Origin: DATFMP01 sp035266845
Lineage (GTDB): Bacteria > SAR324 > JACQKK01
NCBI GenBank assembly: GCA_035266845.1
Contig: DATFMP010000015.1
Location: 1 to 23,662 of the forward strand
Reading direction: 5' to 3'
Length of the DNA stretch: 23,662 nt
Within the stretch, counting starts at the first letter, position 1. Every line of letters begins with the position of its first letter. The notes under the pieces were generated by a model that saw only the letters and a program-made list of their open reading frames with translations, was not told where the DNA came from and made no database searches. This document shows, one piece after another, positions 1 to 6,266 of the stretch. The position numbers were made by a program, and so were the translations under genes.

Positions 1-71
1 TGGGCACATCCTACGGTTTCAGCGGATTTCCGTCGCCTCAGGGGCTTCGGGGCGTGCCGCCTCACCAGTAC

Positions 72-83
72 ATGGTTAACCAT
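72..83. promoter_or_regulatory. Perfect 12-bp palindrome, operator-like
   Basis: ATGGTTAACCAT reads identically on both strands and lies in the AT-rich stretch beyond the last cassette gene. Two further inverted repeats follow within 100 bp. Dimeric repressors often bind such symmetry, but no regulator gene is visible, so function is an inference. Confidence 0.3.
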
Positions 84-150
84 TCAAGCGAATTGGGCGT
101 TCAGAATTCGGTTGAATTCTCAACACACAGACCGCCAATAACACATCTAA

Positions 151-181
151 CGCGCAGTAACAACTTCATGTTACATGCGCG
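151..181. promoter_or_regulatory. Bipartite inverted repeat
   Basis: The left arm is CGCGC-A-GTAAC and the right arm is GTTAC-AT-GCGCG, separated by 8 bp. Ten of ten bases pair, with one unpaired base of asymmetry. It could be an operator or a hairpin. No T-tract follows on either side, so it does not look like an intrinsic terminator. Confidence 0.3.
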
Positions 182-315
182 AATGACGGTTTGCAAAAGC
201 CCGATGCGTCACAACCGTGCGATTTGCACGAAATGTGCGGTTTCGCGCATTTGGCCCAAAAATCCGCTCTGCGGACCTTCGCCTACCAAGCCGCCTATTT
301 CTCATTTCGGCTAAT

Positions 316-1010
316 TTACCTCAAAACTTCAAACTGAGACACTACCTCGCGGCGGCGGTCGGCCGCGACGGCGTCCAGCTCGTCCCCGATGGCGTGCAGG
401 GCCAGCACCAGCGGCCAGGACTGCGCCAGCAGGGGTCCGCCGTCCGGCCAGGCCAGGCGCTGCCAGCCATCGGCGGCGGGACGGTGGCTGAGCAGGAAGA
501 GCTGCAGCCAGAGGCGGAGCGGGCGGCCCAGCACCGGCGGCGCGGACTGCGGCGGCAGACCCAGCGCCCAGCGGTGGGCCGCCCGCCTCAGTTTTTTTCG
601 GCGCCCTCGTCCAGGGTGGAAATTCCGATCAGCCGCGCGACGATCTCCGCGGCCAGCGGCAGCAGCGCCGTTTCCTCGCACAGGTCCGCCACGGCCACGA
701 GCGCGGTGCCGGCCTCGCCCCGCACCTGCAGCCCGCTGAGTCCCCGCACGTGCTCCGGAAAGATGCGCCGCGCCACGTCCATCAACCGTGCCGTCGCGGC
801 CAGGGTGGGGGCGCCGGGGCGCGGCCGGGCCGCATCCGGCGGGGCGTCCGCGGAGGCTTCGACGGGTGCTTCGGCATAGGGCGCAGACGCCTGGGCTTCC
901 CAGAACGCCAGCAGCTCCTGAAATGCCCACACCCGCAACGGGCGCAGCTCATACCCTACTTCCGGCCACACCGCCGACCTGCGCCGCTGCCAGTCCAGGT
1001 TCAGTTCCAT
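316..1010 (-). CDS. Tail assembly chaperone, long form made by -1 frameshift
   Basis: The short chaperone frame (588-1010) ends at a canonical slippery heptamer, A AAA AAC (597-591), followed directly by TGA (590-588). Slipping back one base bypasses the stop and joins a second open frame, starting at CTG AGG, that runs to TAA at 316-318. The extension adds about 91 residues to give a product of about 231. The join matches the G/GT chaperone arrangement of long-tailed phages, where the minor frameshift product helps load the tail tube protein onto the tape measure. A GAGGG sequence (604-608) lies 6 nt before the heptamer. A 5-bp GC hairpin (566-579) lies 11 nt after it. Both could stimulate slipping. 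The extension has no good start of its own, which supports expression by frameshifting. Its content (Leu/Trp/Arg-rich, helical) is not otherwise recognised. Confidence 0.72.
588..1010 (-). CDS. Tail assembly chaperone, short form (G-like)
   Basis: This is a 140-residue protein starting MELNLDWQRR and ending DEGAEKN. It sits just downstream of the tail tube gene, where siphophages encode the G-type chaperone. I chose ATG 1010 because GGAGG lies 4 nt before it; an upstream in-frame start at 1034 has no such site. The middle is Ala/Pro-rich (about residues 35-65) and is followed by a helical domain. Family assignment rests on position, size and the frameshift signal at its end more than on sequence similarity. 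Confidence 0.65.
   Translation of the reverse strand: MELNLDWQRRRSAVWPEVGYELRPLRVWAFQELLAFWEAQASAPYAEAPVEASADAPPDAARPRPGAPTLAATARLMDVARRIFPEHVRGLSGLQVRGEAGTALVAVADLCEETALLPLAAEIVARLIGISTLDEGAEKN
591..597 (-). promoter_or_regulatory. Programmed -1 frameshift heptamer
   Basis: On the coding strand the codons GAA AAA AAC TGA contain the heptamer A AAA AAC in exactly the X XXY YYZ phase needed for tandem slippage. The zero-frame stop is the next codon. The -1 frame continues open for 91 codons. Seven consecutive A residues in so G+C-rich a gene are themselves conspicuous. Confidence 0.75.
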
Positions 1011-1047
1011 CGTGCCTCCACAGGTGAACAGCAAACGTGCGGGAAGG

Positions 1048-1196
1048 TTGGGGGCCCTGCCCCCAAACCCCTGGCAGGGGCCCAGGCCCCTGCACCCCGT
1101 GTACGCGGCGGAGGCGGGCTATCCCCGCCTCCGCCGCCCATTTGGGGTCAAGGGGGCAAAACTCCCTTGCGGGGGTCTGGGGGCGGCGCCCCCAGA
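1048..1196 (+). repeat. Composite hairpin repeat, copy A
   Basis: This is an array of inverted repeats in the gap between tail tube and chaperone. Hairpins lie at 1048-1066, 1074-1093 (GCAGGGGCC core), 1107-1135 (12-bp perfect stem), 1149-1169 (CAAGGG/CCCTTG) and 1176-1196. The second, fourth and fifth correspond in order to modules in the copies at 5585-5717 and 10353-10490. The 1107-1135 hairpin is extra and sits between the conserved CACCCC and GGGGTCAAGG modules, as if inserted. It lies on the same strand orientation as the 5585 and 10353 copies. Confidence 0.8.
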
Positions 1197-1215
1197 TGCA
1201 TAACCCCATCCGACG

Positions 1216-2175
1216 TCAGTACGCCGGTTGGGTGTTGGTGAGGGTGGCGCGCAGGGCGTAGCCGGAGGTGGGGTCGTAGACGCCCGCGCCGGCGAAGGAG
1301 ACCTCGAGCTGGCCGGGGCCGGAGAGCTGCGGGGCCACCTCGCTGAGGCGCAGGCGGGGCACGTCCAGGGTCAGCGTGGCATTGTAGCCCGAGCCGATGC
1401 CTTCGCCCGTGAGCACGACCAGCAGGCGCTTTTCGGACTGGTCCACGTACTCGCTGAAGAGCAAGTCGTTGGCGAGCAGGAACGTGCCGGCCACGCGCAC
1501 CTGCTGGGGCCCGTCACGCTTGATGCGCTGCGGCGTCCTGCTACCGGAGAGCGCGTGCTGGGTGGCGAGCCGGTTGTCGAAGGTGAGCGAGAGCTTGCGG
1601 AAGTCCGCGATGCCCGCGCCGTCGTAGCTGGCCGAGACCACGTCCCACGTCCAGGGGCGGCCGGCGAGAAACGCGGGCGCGGCGGCGGCCTGCCGGGTGG
1701 CGCGCCCGCCCAGCACCTTCAGCGAGGCGGCCAGGAGCTGCCCGTGGGCCACCTCCAGGGTGAGCGCATCGCCGAGCACGTCCGAATACAGGAAGGCCGA
1801 GCCCGCGTCGCGGTGCACCTCCAGGGCGAGGGGCGGCAGGGCCGCGTAGCCGTCCCAGTCCGCCGCGGCGGGCAGGAACTCGTGGGCGTACACCGAATCC
1901 TGCAGGGTGCTCGCCACCCCGCCCAGCGCCGCCTTGAGCCACACGCCCAGGTAGAGCGGGTGGGCCTCCGTGCGGATCTCGCCGGCCACCTCATGGGTGC
2001 CTTCGTGGGTGGGCGATTCGGCCAGGCGGCCGTACAGGTTCGCCTCGGTGAGCTGCTCGATCTTCTCCGCGATGCTCTCCGAGATGAGCGGCACGTAGAA
2101 CGCGGAGCCGGTGAAGGTGGTGCCGAAGCTCTCCTGGAACGTCACGCCCAGGTGCCCGGATTGTCCGTAGGCCAT
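1216..2175 (-). CDS. Phage tail tube protein
   Basis: This 319-residue protein starts MAYGQSGHLGVTF, with AGGAG 7 nt before the ATG. It has the look of long-tailed phage tube subunits: an N-terminal segment reading Q-E-S-F-G-T and later E-x-I-E-Q-L, then alternating short beta strands to a C-terminal beta-rich segment (SGPGQLEVSFAGAGVYD). No sheath-like gene lies beside it, which suggests a non-contractile tail although the head genes are Mu-like. It is followed by the frameshifting chaperone pair, as expected for a tube protein. It is separated from the tail terminator-like gene upstream by 320 bp of repeat-rich non-coding DNA. Assignment to tube is fairly confident from context, less so from sequence alone. 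Confidence 0.68.
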   Translation of the reverse strand: MAYGQSGHLGVTFQESFGTTFTGSAFYVPLISESIAEKIEQLTEANLYGRLAESPTHEGTHEVAGEIRTEAHPLYLGVWLKAALGGVASTLQDSVYAHEFLPAAADWDGYAALPPLALEVHRDAGSAFLYSDVLGDALTLEVAHGQLLAASLKVLGGRATRQAAAAPAFLAGRPWTWDVVSASYDGAGIADFRKLSLTFDNRLATQHALSGSRTPQRIKRDGPQQVRVAGTFLLANDLLFSEYVDQSEKRLLVVLTGEGIGSGYNATLTLDVPRLRLSEVAPQLSGPGQLEVSFAGAGVYDPTSGYALRATLTNTQPAY

Positions 2176-2495
2176 GGTTGCTCCTGCTGGGTTCGGGTTG
2201 CCGCGAACGGTCGATCCGCGGATTGCGCGGAGGGCACAGATTCAGAGTTCCGATCGGCCCCGCGGTACGGAGCGGGGTACCCATTGCGGGCCGGCGCACA
2301 GCAGATTCCTCGCTGCGCTCGGAATGACAGACGGAGGGTCCTCGCGACGGAGCGAGAGCCTCTGCGGGTTGCGGTGTGACCGCGCCGGAGTCGGGAGCTG
2401 GCTTTGCGGACGAGCTACGTTGCCGTGCCCGGTTTCCGCCGTTGAAATCTGCGTCATCTGCGAAATCTGCGGATGCATTGCTGTTGCAGTTGCCG
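2176..2495. repeat. Repeat-rich gap inside the phage cassette
   Basis: No gene fits here. It contains short motifs of the sort scattered through intergenic DNA of many bacterial genomes. One is a hairpin-like block around 2301-2329 (ATTCCTCGCTGCGCTCGG). A related block lies at 2335-2365 (TCCTCGCGACGGAGCGAGAG). A block at 2443-2475 repeats AATCTGCG with a TCATCTGCG between the copies. These differ from the composite hairpin family elsewhere in the window. A gap this long between two structural genes is unusual for a phage operon. Confidence 0.6.
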
Positions 2496-2930
2496 TCAGC
2501 CGCGCACGGCGACCTTGAGGGCGATCTCGTTGGTGAAGAGCCAGGTGTCCTGGGCCAGGTCGCGCTGGAAGGGGCTCACCTCCATGCCCGTGACCATCAG
2601 CACGGCGCCGCCCAGGGTGCGGTCGGCATTGATGGCCTCCAGCACGGCGGCCTGGGCGCCGCCCAGCCGGCGCGTGACCTCCTGGCCCGACTGGAAGCTG
2701 GCCTCCTGCACGTAGATGAACAGCTCCAGCCGGCCCTCCCAGGGCTGCGTGCCGCCGAGGGTGTGTGGATCGATGCTCAGCGCGCCGTGGTAGATGCCCA
2801 CCCAGGGCGTGAGGTTGAGGTCGTGGTTGAAGGCCTCGCCCTCCGCGATGGTGAAGCCGGAGGCCGTGAGCGTGGCATCCGCGCCAAGCTGGCCGGTGAG
2901 CGCTGCCGTCACGCTGTCCACGTGGATCAT
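2496..2930 (-). CDS. Tail terminator/completion-like protein
   Basis: This 144-residue protein starts MIHVDSVTAALTGQL. Its start overlaps the stop of the preceding gene as ATGA, indicating translational coupling. The middle reads PWVGIYHGALSIDP and WEGRLELFIYVQE, then Q-E-V-x-x-R-L-G. This pattern and size match the small alpha/beta proteins that cap or complete tails (lambda gpU or Mu gp37 position). The location between the virion-morphogenesis protein and the tail tube supports that role. I recognise the fold type rather than a specific family. Confidence 0.55.
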   Translation of the reverse strand: MIHVDSVTAALTGQLGADATLTASGFTIAEGEAFNHDLNLTPWVGIYHGALSIDPHTLGGTQPWEGRLELFIYVQEASFQSGQEVTRRLGGAQAAVLEAINADRTLGGAVLMVTGMEVSPFQRDLAQDTWLFTNEIALKVAVRG

Positions 2931-3370
2931 CGCAGGGCCTCCCGCACGAAGGCCTCCGCCACGGGCCGGGCGATGCGCGCGGTCTGGGTGCGTGTGGGCA
3001 GGAAGGGCCGCGCCGGCACGCCCAGGCCAAGCTGGTGCACGGCGGCGTAGGGAACGGGATCGTCCAGGGTGGCGCTGGCGGCATCGCTCCGCAGGCGCAC
3101 GCCCGCGCGCAGACGCCCCGTGGCCTGCAGGGGCCGCGTGCCCAGCCCGGCGCGGCGCCGGGCGGCCAGGGTGCGCGCGCGGAGCGGCGGCCAGCCCGCC
3201 GAGGTGCCCGTGGCCAGGCGGCCGTCCGCGTCGAAGTTCGCATCCACCCAGCCCGTGAGGGTCCGGCCGACGCGGGCGTGCAGGGCGGCGCGGTCGCGCA
3301 GGCGCCCGGCGGCCTTGCGCAGCCAGCCGCGCAGGACGTCCAGCCCGCCGATGGCAAGTCCGGTGTTCAT
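2927..3370 (-). CDS. Phage virion morphogenesis protein (Mu gpG / tail completion S type)
   Basis: This 147-residue protein has the hallmarks of the phage virion morphogenesis family. An N-terminal helical region rich in Arg is followed by GWPPLRARTLAARRR, G-L-G-T-R-P-L-Q-A-T-G-R-L, and near the C-terminus YAAVHQLGLGVPARPFLP. AGGAGG lies 5 nt before the ATG, and the start overlaps the upstream stop as ATGA. Members act in completing heads or tails. In Mu the homologue (gpG) lies upstream of the protease; here it follows the gp36 gene, so the order differs. Confidence 0.78.
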   Translation of the reverse strand: MNTGLAIGGLDVLRGWLRKAAGRLRDRAALHARVGRTLTGWVDANFDADGRLATGTSAGWPPLRARTLAARRRAGLGTRPLQATGRLRAGVRLRSDAASATLDDPVPYAAVHQLGLGVPARPFLPTRTQTARIARPVAEAFVREALR

Positions 3371-3783
3371 CGGCCCTCCTCGGCGGGCCCGTCCCCCGCC
3401 CCCCACAGGGTGAAGCGCGGGTCGGCGTCCGCGGTGCTGCTCCACACACCGCCCGGCACGACATCCGCGAAGAGCGCGCTGCCGCTGGTGGTGACCATGG
3501 CCTCGCGGCCGGCAGCGAGCGCCTCCAGCCGCGCCTGCACGGCGGCGGCCAGTGGCCGGGCGTCGCCGGGCTCCTTGCTGCGCTGGAGCAGCAACAGGTA
3601 CGCCAGGTCGATGGTGAGGTCGCGCGCGGTGAGGTTGTCCGCCGAGAAGGGCACGGCGAAGTACGGCCCGAGCAGCCCCTCCAGGCGCGCCGAGGCATAG
3701 GGCAGGTAGTGGCTCGCGACCTCGTCCGCGCCGAGCCGGGTGGCATAGCGCGCGCTGAAGTCGGAGAACGTCGCGTAGATCAT
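3367..3783 (-). CDS. Head-tail connector, Mu gp36-like (DUF1320)
   Basis: This 138-residue protein starts MIYATFSDFSARYATRLG. The N-terminal aromatic start, the helix with DLTIDLAYLLLLQRS, and R-x-x-x-A-V-Q-A-R-L-E-A-L-A-A-G are typical of the DUF1320/gp36 adaptor family. It ends with a loop containing DPRFTLWG. Such proteins sit at the neck between portal and tail. It begins 12 nt after the small upstream gene and overlaps the next gene by ATGA, so the small genes form a tightly coupled run. An AAGG Shine-Dalgarno-like site precedes the ATG. Confidence 0.75.
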   Translation of the reverse strand: MIYATFSDFSARYATRLGADEVASHYLPYASARLEGLLGPYFAVPFSADNLTARDLTIDLAYLLLLQRSKEPGDARPLAAAVQARLEALAAGREAMVTTSGSALFADVVPGGVWSSTADADPRFTLWGAGDGPAEEGR

Positions 3784-3795
3784 GGGCGCACCTTG

Positions 3796-4014
3796 CTAGC
3801 GGCCGCGCCGGGCGCGGCGGTGCCGCCCGGACGGTCGGGGAGCGGCGGACGCCGGCACGGCATCGGGTGCCGGCCGGGGTGCGGGCTCGGGCGACGGGAG
3901 CGCCGGGTCGGCGGCCGGCGCCGGTGGATGCGGGCGCCCCCAGCCCTGGGGACGGGCCCGGCGCTCGGCCAGGGCGGCGGCGCGGTTTGGATCGTCGGCA
4001 TGGGGTGCCAGCAT
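3796..4014 (-). CDS. Small Pro/Ala/Arg-rich protein of the head module
   Basis: This is a 72-residue frame starting MLAPHADDPNRAAALAERRA and ending in an Arg-rich tail, between the major capsid gene and the gp36-like gene. Mu-type phages carry a small gene (gp35) at this place. The N-terminal 25 residues look coding. The rest is a low-complexity Pro/Ala run that any G+C-rich frame might give. The ribosome binding site is weak. It may be a real gp35 counterpart or a chance frame; I do not assign a function. Confidence 0.42.
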   Translation of the reverse strand: MLAPHADDPNRAAALAERRARPQGWGRPHPPAPAADPALPSPEPAPRPAPDAVPASAAPRPSGRHRRARRGR

Positions 4015-4063
4015 GAAGTTCCGAGATGGTGAGGGTTGAAAGCGGCCGGCCGTGCGGCCCAAA

Positions 4064-4146
4064 ACCCCCATTGGGGGTGCAGGGGCCCTCGGCCCCTGCC
4101 GGCGGGTGGAGGTGCGGAGGAGGGAGGCAGCGCCGCCCTCCTCCGC
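4064..4146 (-). repeat. Composite hairpin repeat, copy B (half copy, inverted)
   Basis: On the minus strand this reads as the first modules of the family. An 11-bp perfect stem GCGGAGGAGGG (4114-4124 with 4136-4146) is followed by the GCAGGGGCC hairpin (4079-4099) and a short CCCCCA/TGGGGG hairpin (4065-4077). The later CAAGGGGG and CCGAGGGGG modules are missing. It lies opposite in orientation to the copies at 1048, 5585 and 10353, in the gap downstream of the major capsid gene. Confidence 0.8.
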
Positions 4147-4175
4147 GACACCAGATCGTTGGATGGGTCGTTCCG

Positions 4176-5138
4176 CTAGCTGCTGGAGGTGACGTTGCTG
4201 ACCAGGAAGCCCAGGGGCTTGGCCGTGATCACCTCGTCCTGGTAGTAGCCGATCTCCACCTCGTCGCAGTGGCGCCGGCTGTCGTAGGGGTGCCGCTCCA
4301 CCTGCATGTTGGGCAGGCCCGGGGCGGCCCAGCGGAAGTGGTAGCCGAAGGACGGCTGCTCGATGCTGGGGGCCTCCGGTGCGTAGTAGACCAGCACGTG
4401 GTCCTGCCAGATCTGCGTGAGGTTCAGCGGCAGGGCCTCCTCCGCGGCGTTGTACCAGGCGTTGCCCACCAGCACCTGCAGCTCGAGCAGGTCCTCCACC
4501 TGTCGCACGGAGGGATAGAGCCCGCCGCCGCTGACGTGGGGGTTGGTGGCCTTGTCGACGACGCCCGCGTTGCGGCGGAAGTGGCGCCAGGCCGTGCCGG
4601 AGAACAGGATGCGGTTGGGCCGGTAGCCCGTGGCCACCTCCACGTTGTCGATGGCCGCCCAGATATCGCCCAGGGGATCGGCATTGGCATAGTCCGTCCA
4701 GGCCGAGCCCACGGCTGCCGCGGAGCCCACGTTGGCCGGGTCGGTGACCTGCGTGGCGGCGCGCAGCTCCCAGTCCAGGAACAGCGCATCCTGCACGCGG
4801 TGCACGCGGCCCTCCTCGAACTGCTGCACGAACACCGGGTCGGCGTTGGCGCGATCCTCCAGGGTCACGTCCGCCTTGAGCGCGAAGTTGTTGCAGTAAT
4901 AGCCGGCGCTGGAGACGCGCGAGTGGATCTTGTTGGCCTCGCCGCCACGGGAGCGCCGGGTGTTCTCGCGCCGGAACAGGTCCGCCTGCTCGAAGATCAC
5001 GTAGGTGTCCGACTGCTTGGGCACCTGCACGACCGGCAGGATGCGGTCCGCGATGAAGCCCGCGGGCCGGTAGTTGATCGCCACGTTGGACAGGTGGTGG
5101 TCGATGTGCACCGCCCGTCCCTGCTCGTAACCGCTCAT
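4176..5138 (-). CDS. Major capsid protein
   Basis: This 320-residue protein begins MSGYEQGRAVHIDHHLSNVA. Recognisable stretches are FIADRILPVVQVPKQSD near residue 30, ATGYRPNRILFSGTAWRHF in the middle and a C-terminal EVEIGYYQDEVITAKPLGF. Together they are typical of HK97-fold major head proteins from Mu-like and related phages. The position directly after protease/scaffold and decoration genes agrees. The start codon abuts the stop of the decoration gene (TAGATG). It ends in GFLVSNVTSSS, and the frame is intact. The protein would form the icosahedral shell after maturation by the upstream protease. Confidence 0.85.
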   Translation of the reverse strand: MSGYEQGRAVHIDHHLSNVAINYRPAGFIADRILPVVQVPKQSDTYVIFEQADLFRRENTRRSRGGEANKIHSRVSSAGYYCNNFALKADVTLEDRANADPVFVQQFEEGRVHRVQDALFLDWELRAATQVTDPANVGSAAAVGSAWTDYANADPLGDIWAAIDNVEVATGYRPNRILFSGTAWRHFRRNAGVVDKATNPHVSGGGLYPSVRQVEDLLELQVLVGNAWYNAAEEALPLNLTQIWQDHVLVYYAPEAPSIEQPSFGYHFRWAAPGLPNMQVERHPYDSRRHCDEVEIGYYQDEVITAKPLGFLVSNVTSSS

Positions 5139-5540
5139 CTAGGCCGTCTCCCCGGAATTGCCCATGTAGGCGATGGTTGCGAAGTTGAACGCCCCGGTAC
5201 CGATGGCGCCGGAGGCCACGGCGGACTCCAGGCAGCGCCCGACCACGTAGCTGCCCGAGACCGCCTGGGTGAAGTAGCCCGAGTTGGACACGGTGAGGCG
5301 GCTGCCCTTGGCCACGGCGCCGCCCGCGGTGAACTTGAGGATGCCGGCGTAGCCGAGCGTGACGTGCTCGTCCTGCCGGCCGCCATAGAGCAGGATGCCG
5401 CCGGCCTCGCGGCCGTTTTGCGCGATCCGGCCGTCGTCCAGGGCCACGGCCTTGAACAGGTGCCCGGTGCCGGGCGTGAGATCCGCCAGGTCCTCGCCGG
5501 CGGCCAGCGTCCAGGTGAAGTAGCGTCCTTCCACAGCCAT
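5139..5540 (-). CDS. Head decoration/stabilisation protein (DUF2190-like)
   Basis: This 133-residue protein starts MAVEGRYFTWTLAAGEDL. It is rich in Gly and short beta strands, with LTPGTGHLFKAVALDDGRI and AGGAVAKGSRLTV. This pattern suits the small trimeric cement proteins that clip onto capsids, encoded immediately before or after the major capsid gene. I used ATG 5540, because the upstream in-frame extension to 5642 would translate the hairpin repeat. Family placement (DUF2190-like) is by pattern and is moderately secure; the role is inferred from location. Confidence 0.65.
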   Translation of the reverse strand: MAVEGRYFTWTLAAGEDLADLTPGTGHLFKAVALDDGRIAQNGREAGGILLYGGRQDEHVTLGYAGILKFTAGGAVAKGSRLTVSNSGYFTQAVSGSYVVGRCLESAVASGAIGTGAFNFATIAYMGNSGETA

Positions 5541-5584
5541 GGGTGCCTCGTTGGGTGGGGGTTGTGGTGAAAGATTCGGATCGG

Positions 5585-5717
5585 TGGAGGAGCGAGGCGC
5601 GGCCTCCCTCCTCCACACCTCTTCCCTCCGGCAGGGGCCCAAGGCCCCTGCACCCCAATGGGGTCAAGGGGGCGATGCTCCCTTGCAGGGGAGCCCGAGG
5701 GGGCAGCGACCCCTCGG
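5585..5717 (+). repeat. Composite hairpin repeat, copy C
   Basis: This lies between the protease/scaffold stop and the decoration gene. Modules in order are TGGAGGA/TCCTCCA stem (5585-5615), GCAGGGGCC hairpin (5631-5651), CCCC-AAT-GGGG (5653-5662), CAAGGGGG/CCCTTG (5665-5685) and CCGAGGGG/CCCCTCGG (5695-5717). The order is the same as in the copy at 10353-10490, with substitutions mostly in loops. Confidence 0.85.
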
Positions 5718-5744
5718 AACCGACATTCGGGTGTTGCCGTCGGC

Positions 5745-6266
5745 CTAGCCGGGGTTGCAGGTGAAGTCGCGGTAGGCGCGGGCCAGGGCCGGCTGGGTGC
5801 GCAGCACGTAGGCGGAGGCCTCGCCGTAGCTCAGGTTCAGCTCCGCCATGGCATTGCTGGCCAGCCGCGCCAGGGTCACGGAGGGATTGGGGTCGGGCGG
5901 CTCGGCCCCGCCGAGGGTCGCCTCGGGCGGGGCGGCATGGGCCACCTCCCCCGCGGGCAGCACGGGCGGCGTGGCCTCGATGAAGCGCCGCACCCAATCG
6001 AAGGACACGCGCAGGGGCTGCCCCTCGGCGAAGGTGCGGGCCTGCCCGTCCAGCTCCGCCAGCAGGCGCTCGTGCAGGTGCGGCGGCAGCCGCCCGGCCT
6101 GGGCCTGCGCGGCGCAGAAGCCCGCGGCGGCCTCGCGCGCGCCGCGGAAGGCCTCCGACGTGCGGCGCTGGCGCTCCGTGGCGTGGCGGGCCTCGCTGCG
6201 TTCCTTGTAGGCCCGCAGCTCGGCCAGCTCGGCCTGCAGCTCGGGCGCGGTTCCCGGTTCGGTCAT
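5745..6266 (-). CDS. Nested scaffold protein, internal start in protease gene
   Basis: An in-frame ATG (MTEPGTAPELQAELAELRAY) at residue 208 of the protease is preceded by a perfect AGGAGG with an 8-nt spacer, the strongest ribosome binding site in the cassette. It would yield a 173-residue protein made of the helical C-terminal half alone. Mu I/Z and lambda C/Nu3 are known to produce scaffold this way. The predicted helical region at about residues 5-60, rich in Glu/Arg/Ala, fits a scaffold. Synthesis of the short form is inferred from the site alone. Confidence 0.72.
   Translation of the reverse strand: MTEPGTAPELQAELAELRAYKERSEARHATERQRRTSEAFRGAREAAAGFCAAQAQAGRLPPHLHERLLAELDGQARTFAEGQPLRVSFDWVRRFIEATPPVLPAGEVAHAAPPEATLGGAEPPDPNPSVTLARLASNAMAELNLSYGEASAYVLRTQPALARAYRDFTCNPG

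Larger units (their letters stand above)
1..315. other. AT-rich non-coding stretch with inverted repeats
   Basis: This stretch has no gene I can support. G+C over 61-180 is about 45% by my count, far below the flanking cassette. It contains a perfect 12-bp palindrome at 72-83 (ATGGTTAACCAT), a 7-bp inverted repeat with a 4-bp spacer at 103-120 (AGAATTC/GAATTCT), and a bipartite inverted repeat at 151-181 (CGCGC-GTAAC versus GTTAC-GCGCG). Two related direct elements lie at 217-227 and 235-246. A plus-strand frame is open from base 1 to about 147, and a minus-strand frame starting at ATG 83 is open to the window edge. Neither translation is recognisable. The region could be a control region, an attachment or junction scar, or the edge of another element. 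Confidence 0.5.

Noticed and set aside
1..83. Minus-strand frame from ATG 83 to the window edge
   Set aside because: Only 27 codons are visible, the start lies inside a palindrome, and there is no Shine-Dalgarno site or recognisable motif. It cannot be judged without upstream sequence.
54..314. Plus-strand 86-codon frame in the AT-rich block
   Set aside because: It has no ribosome binding site and no recognisable content, and it runs through the inverted repeats.
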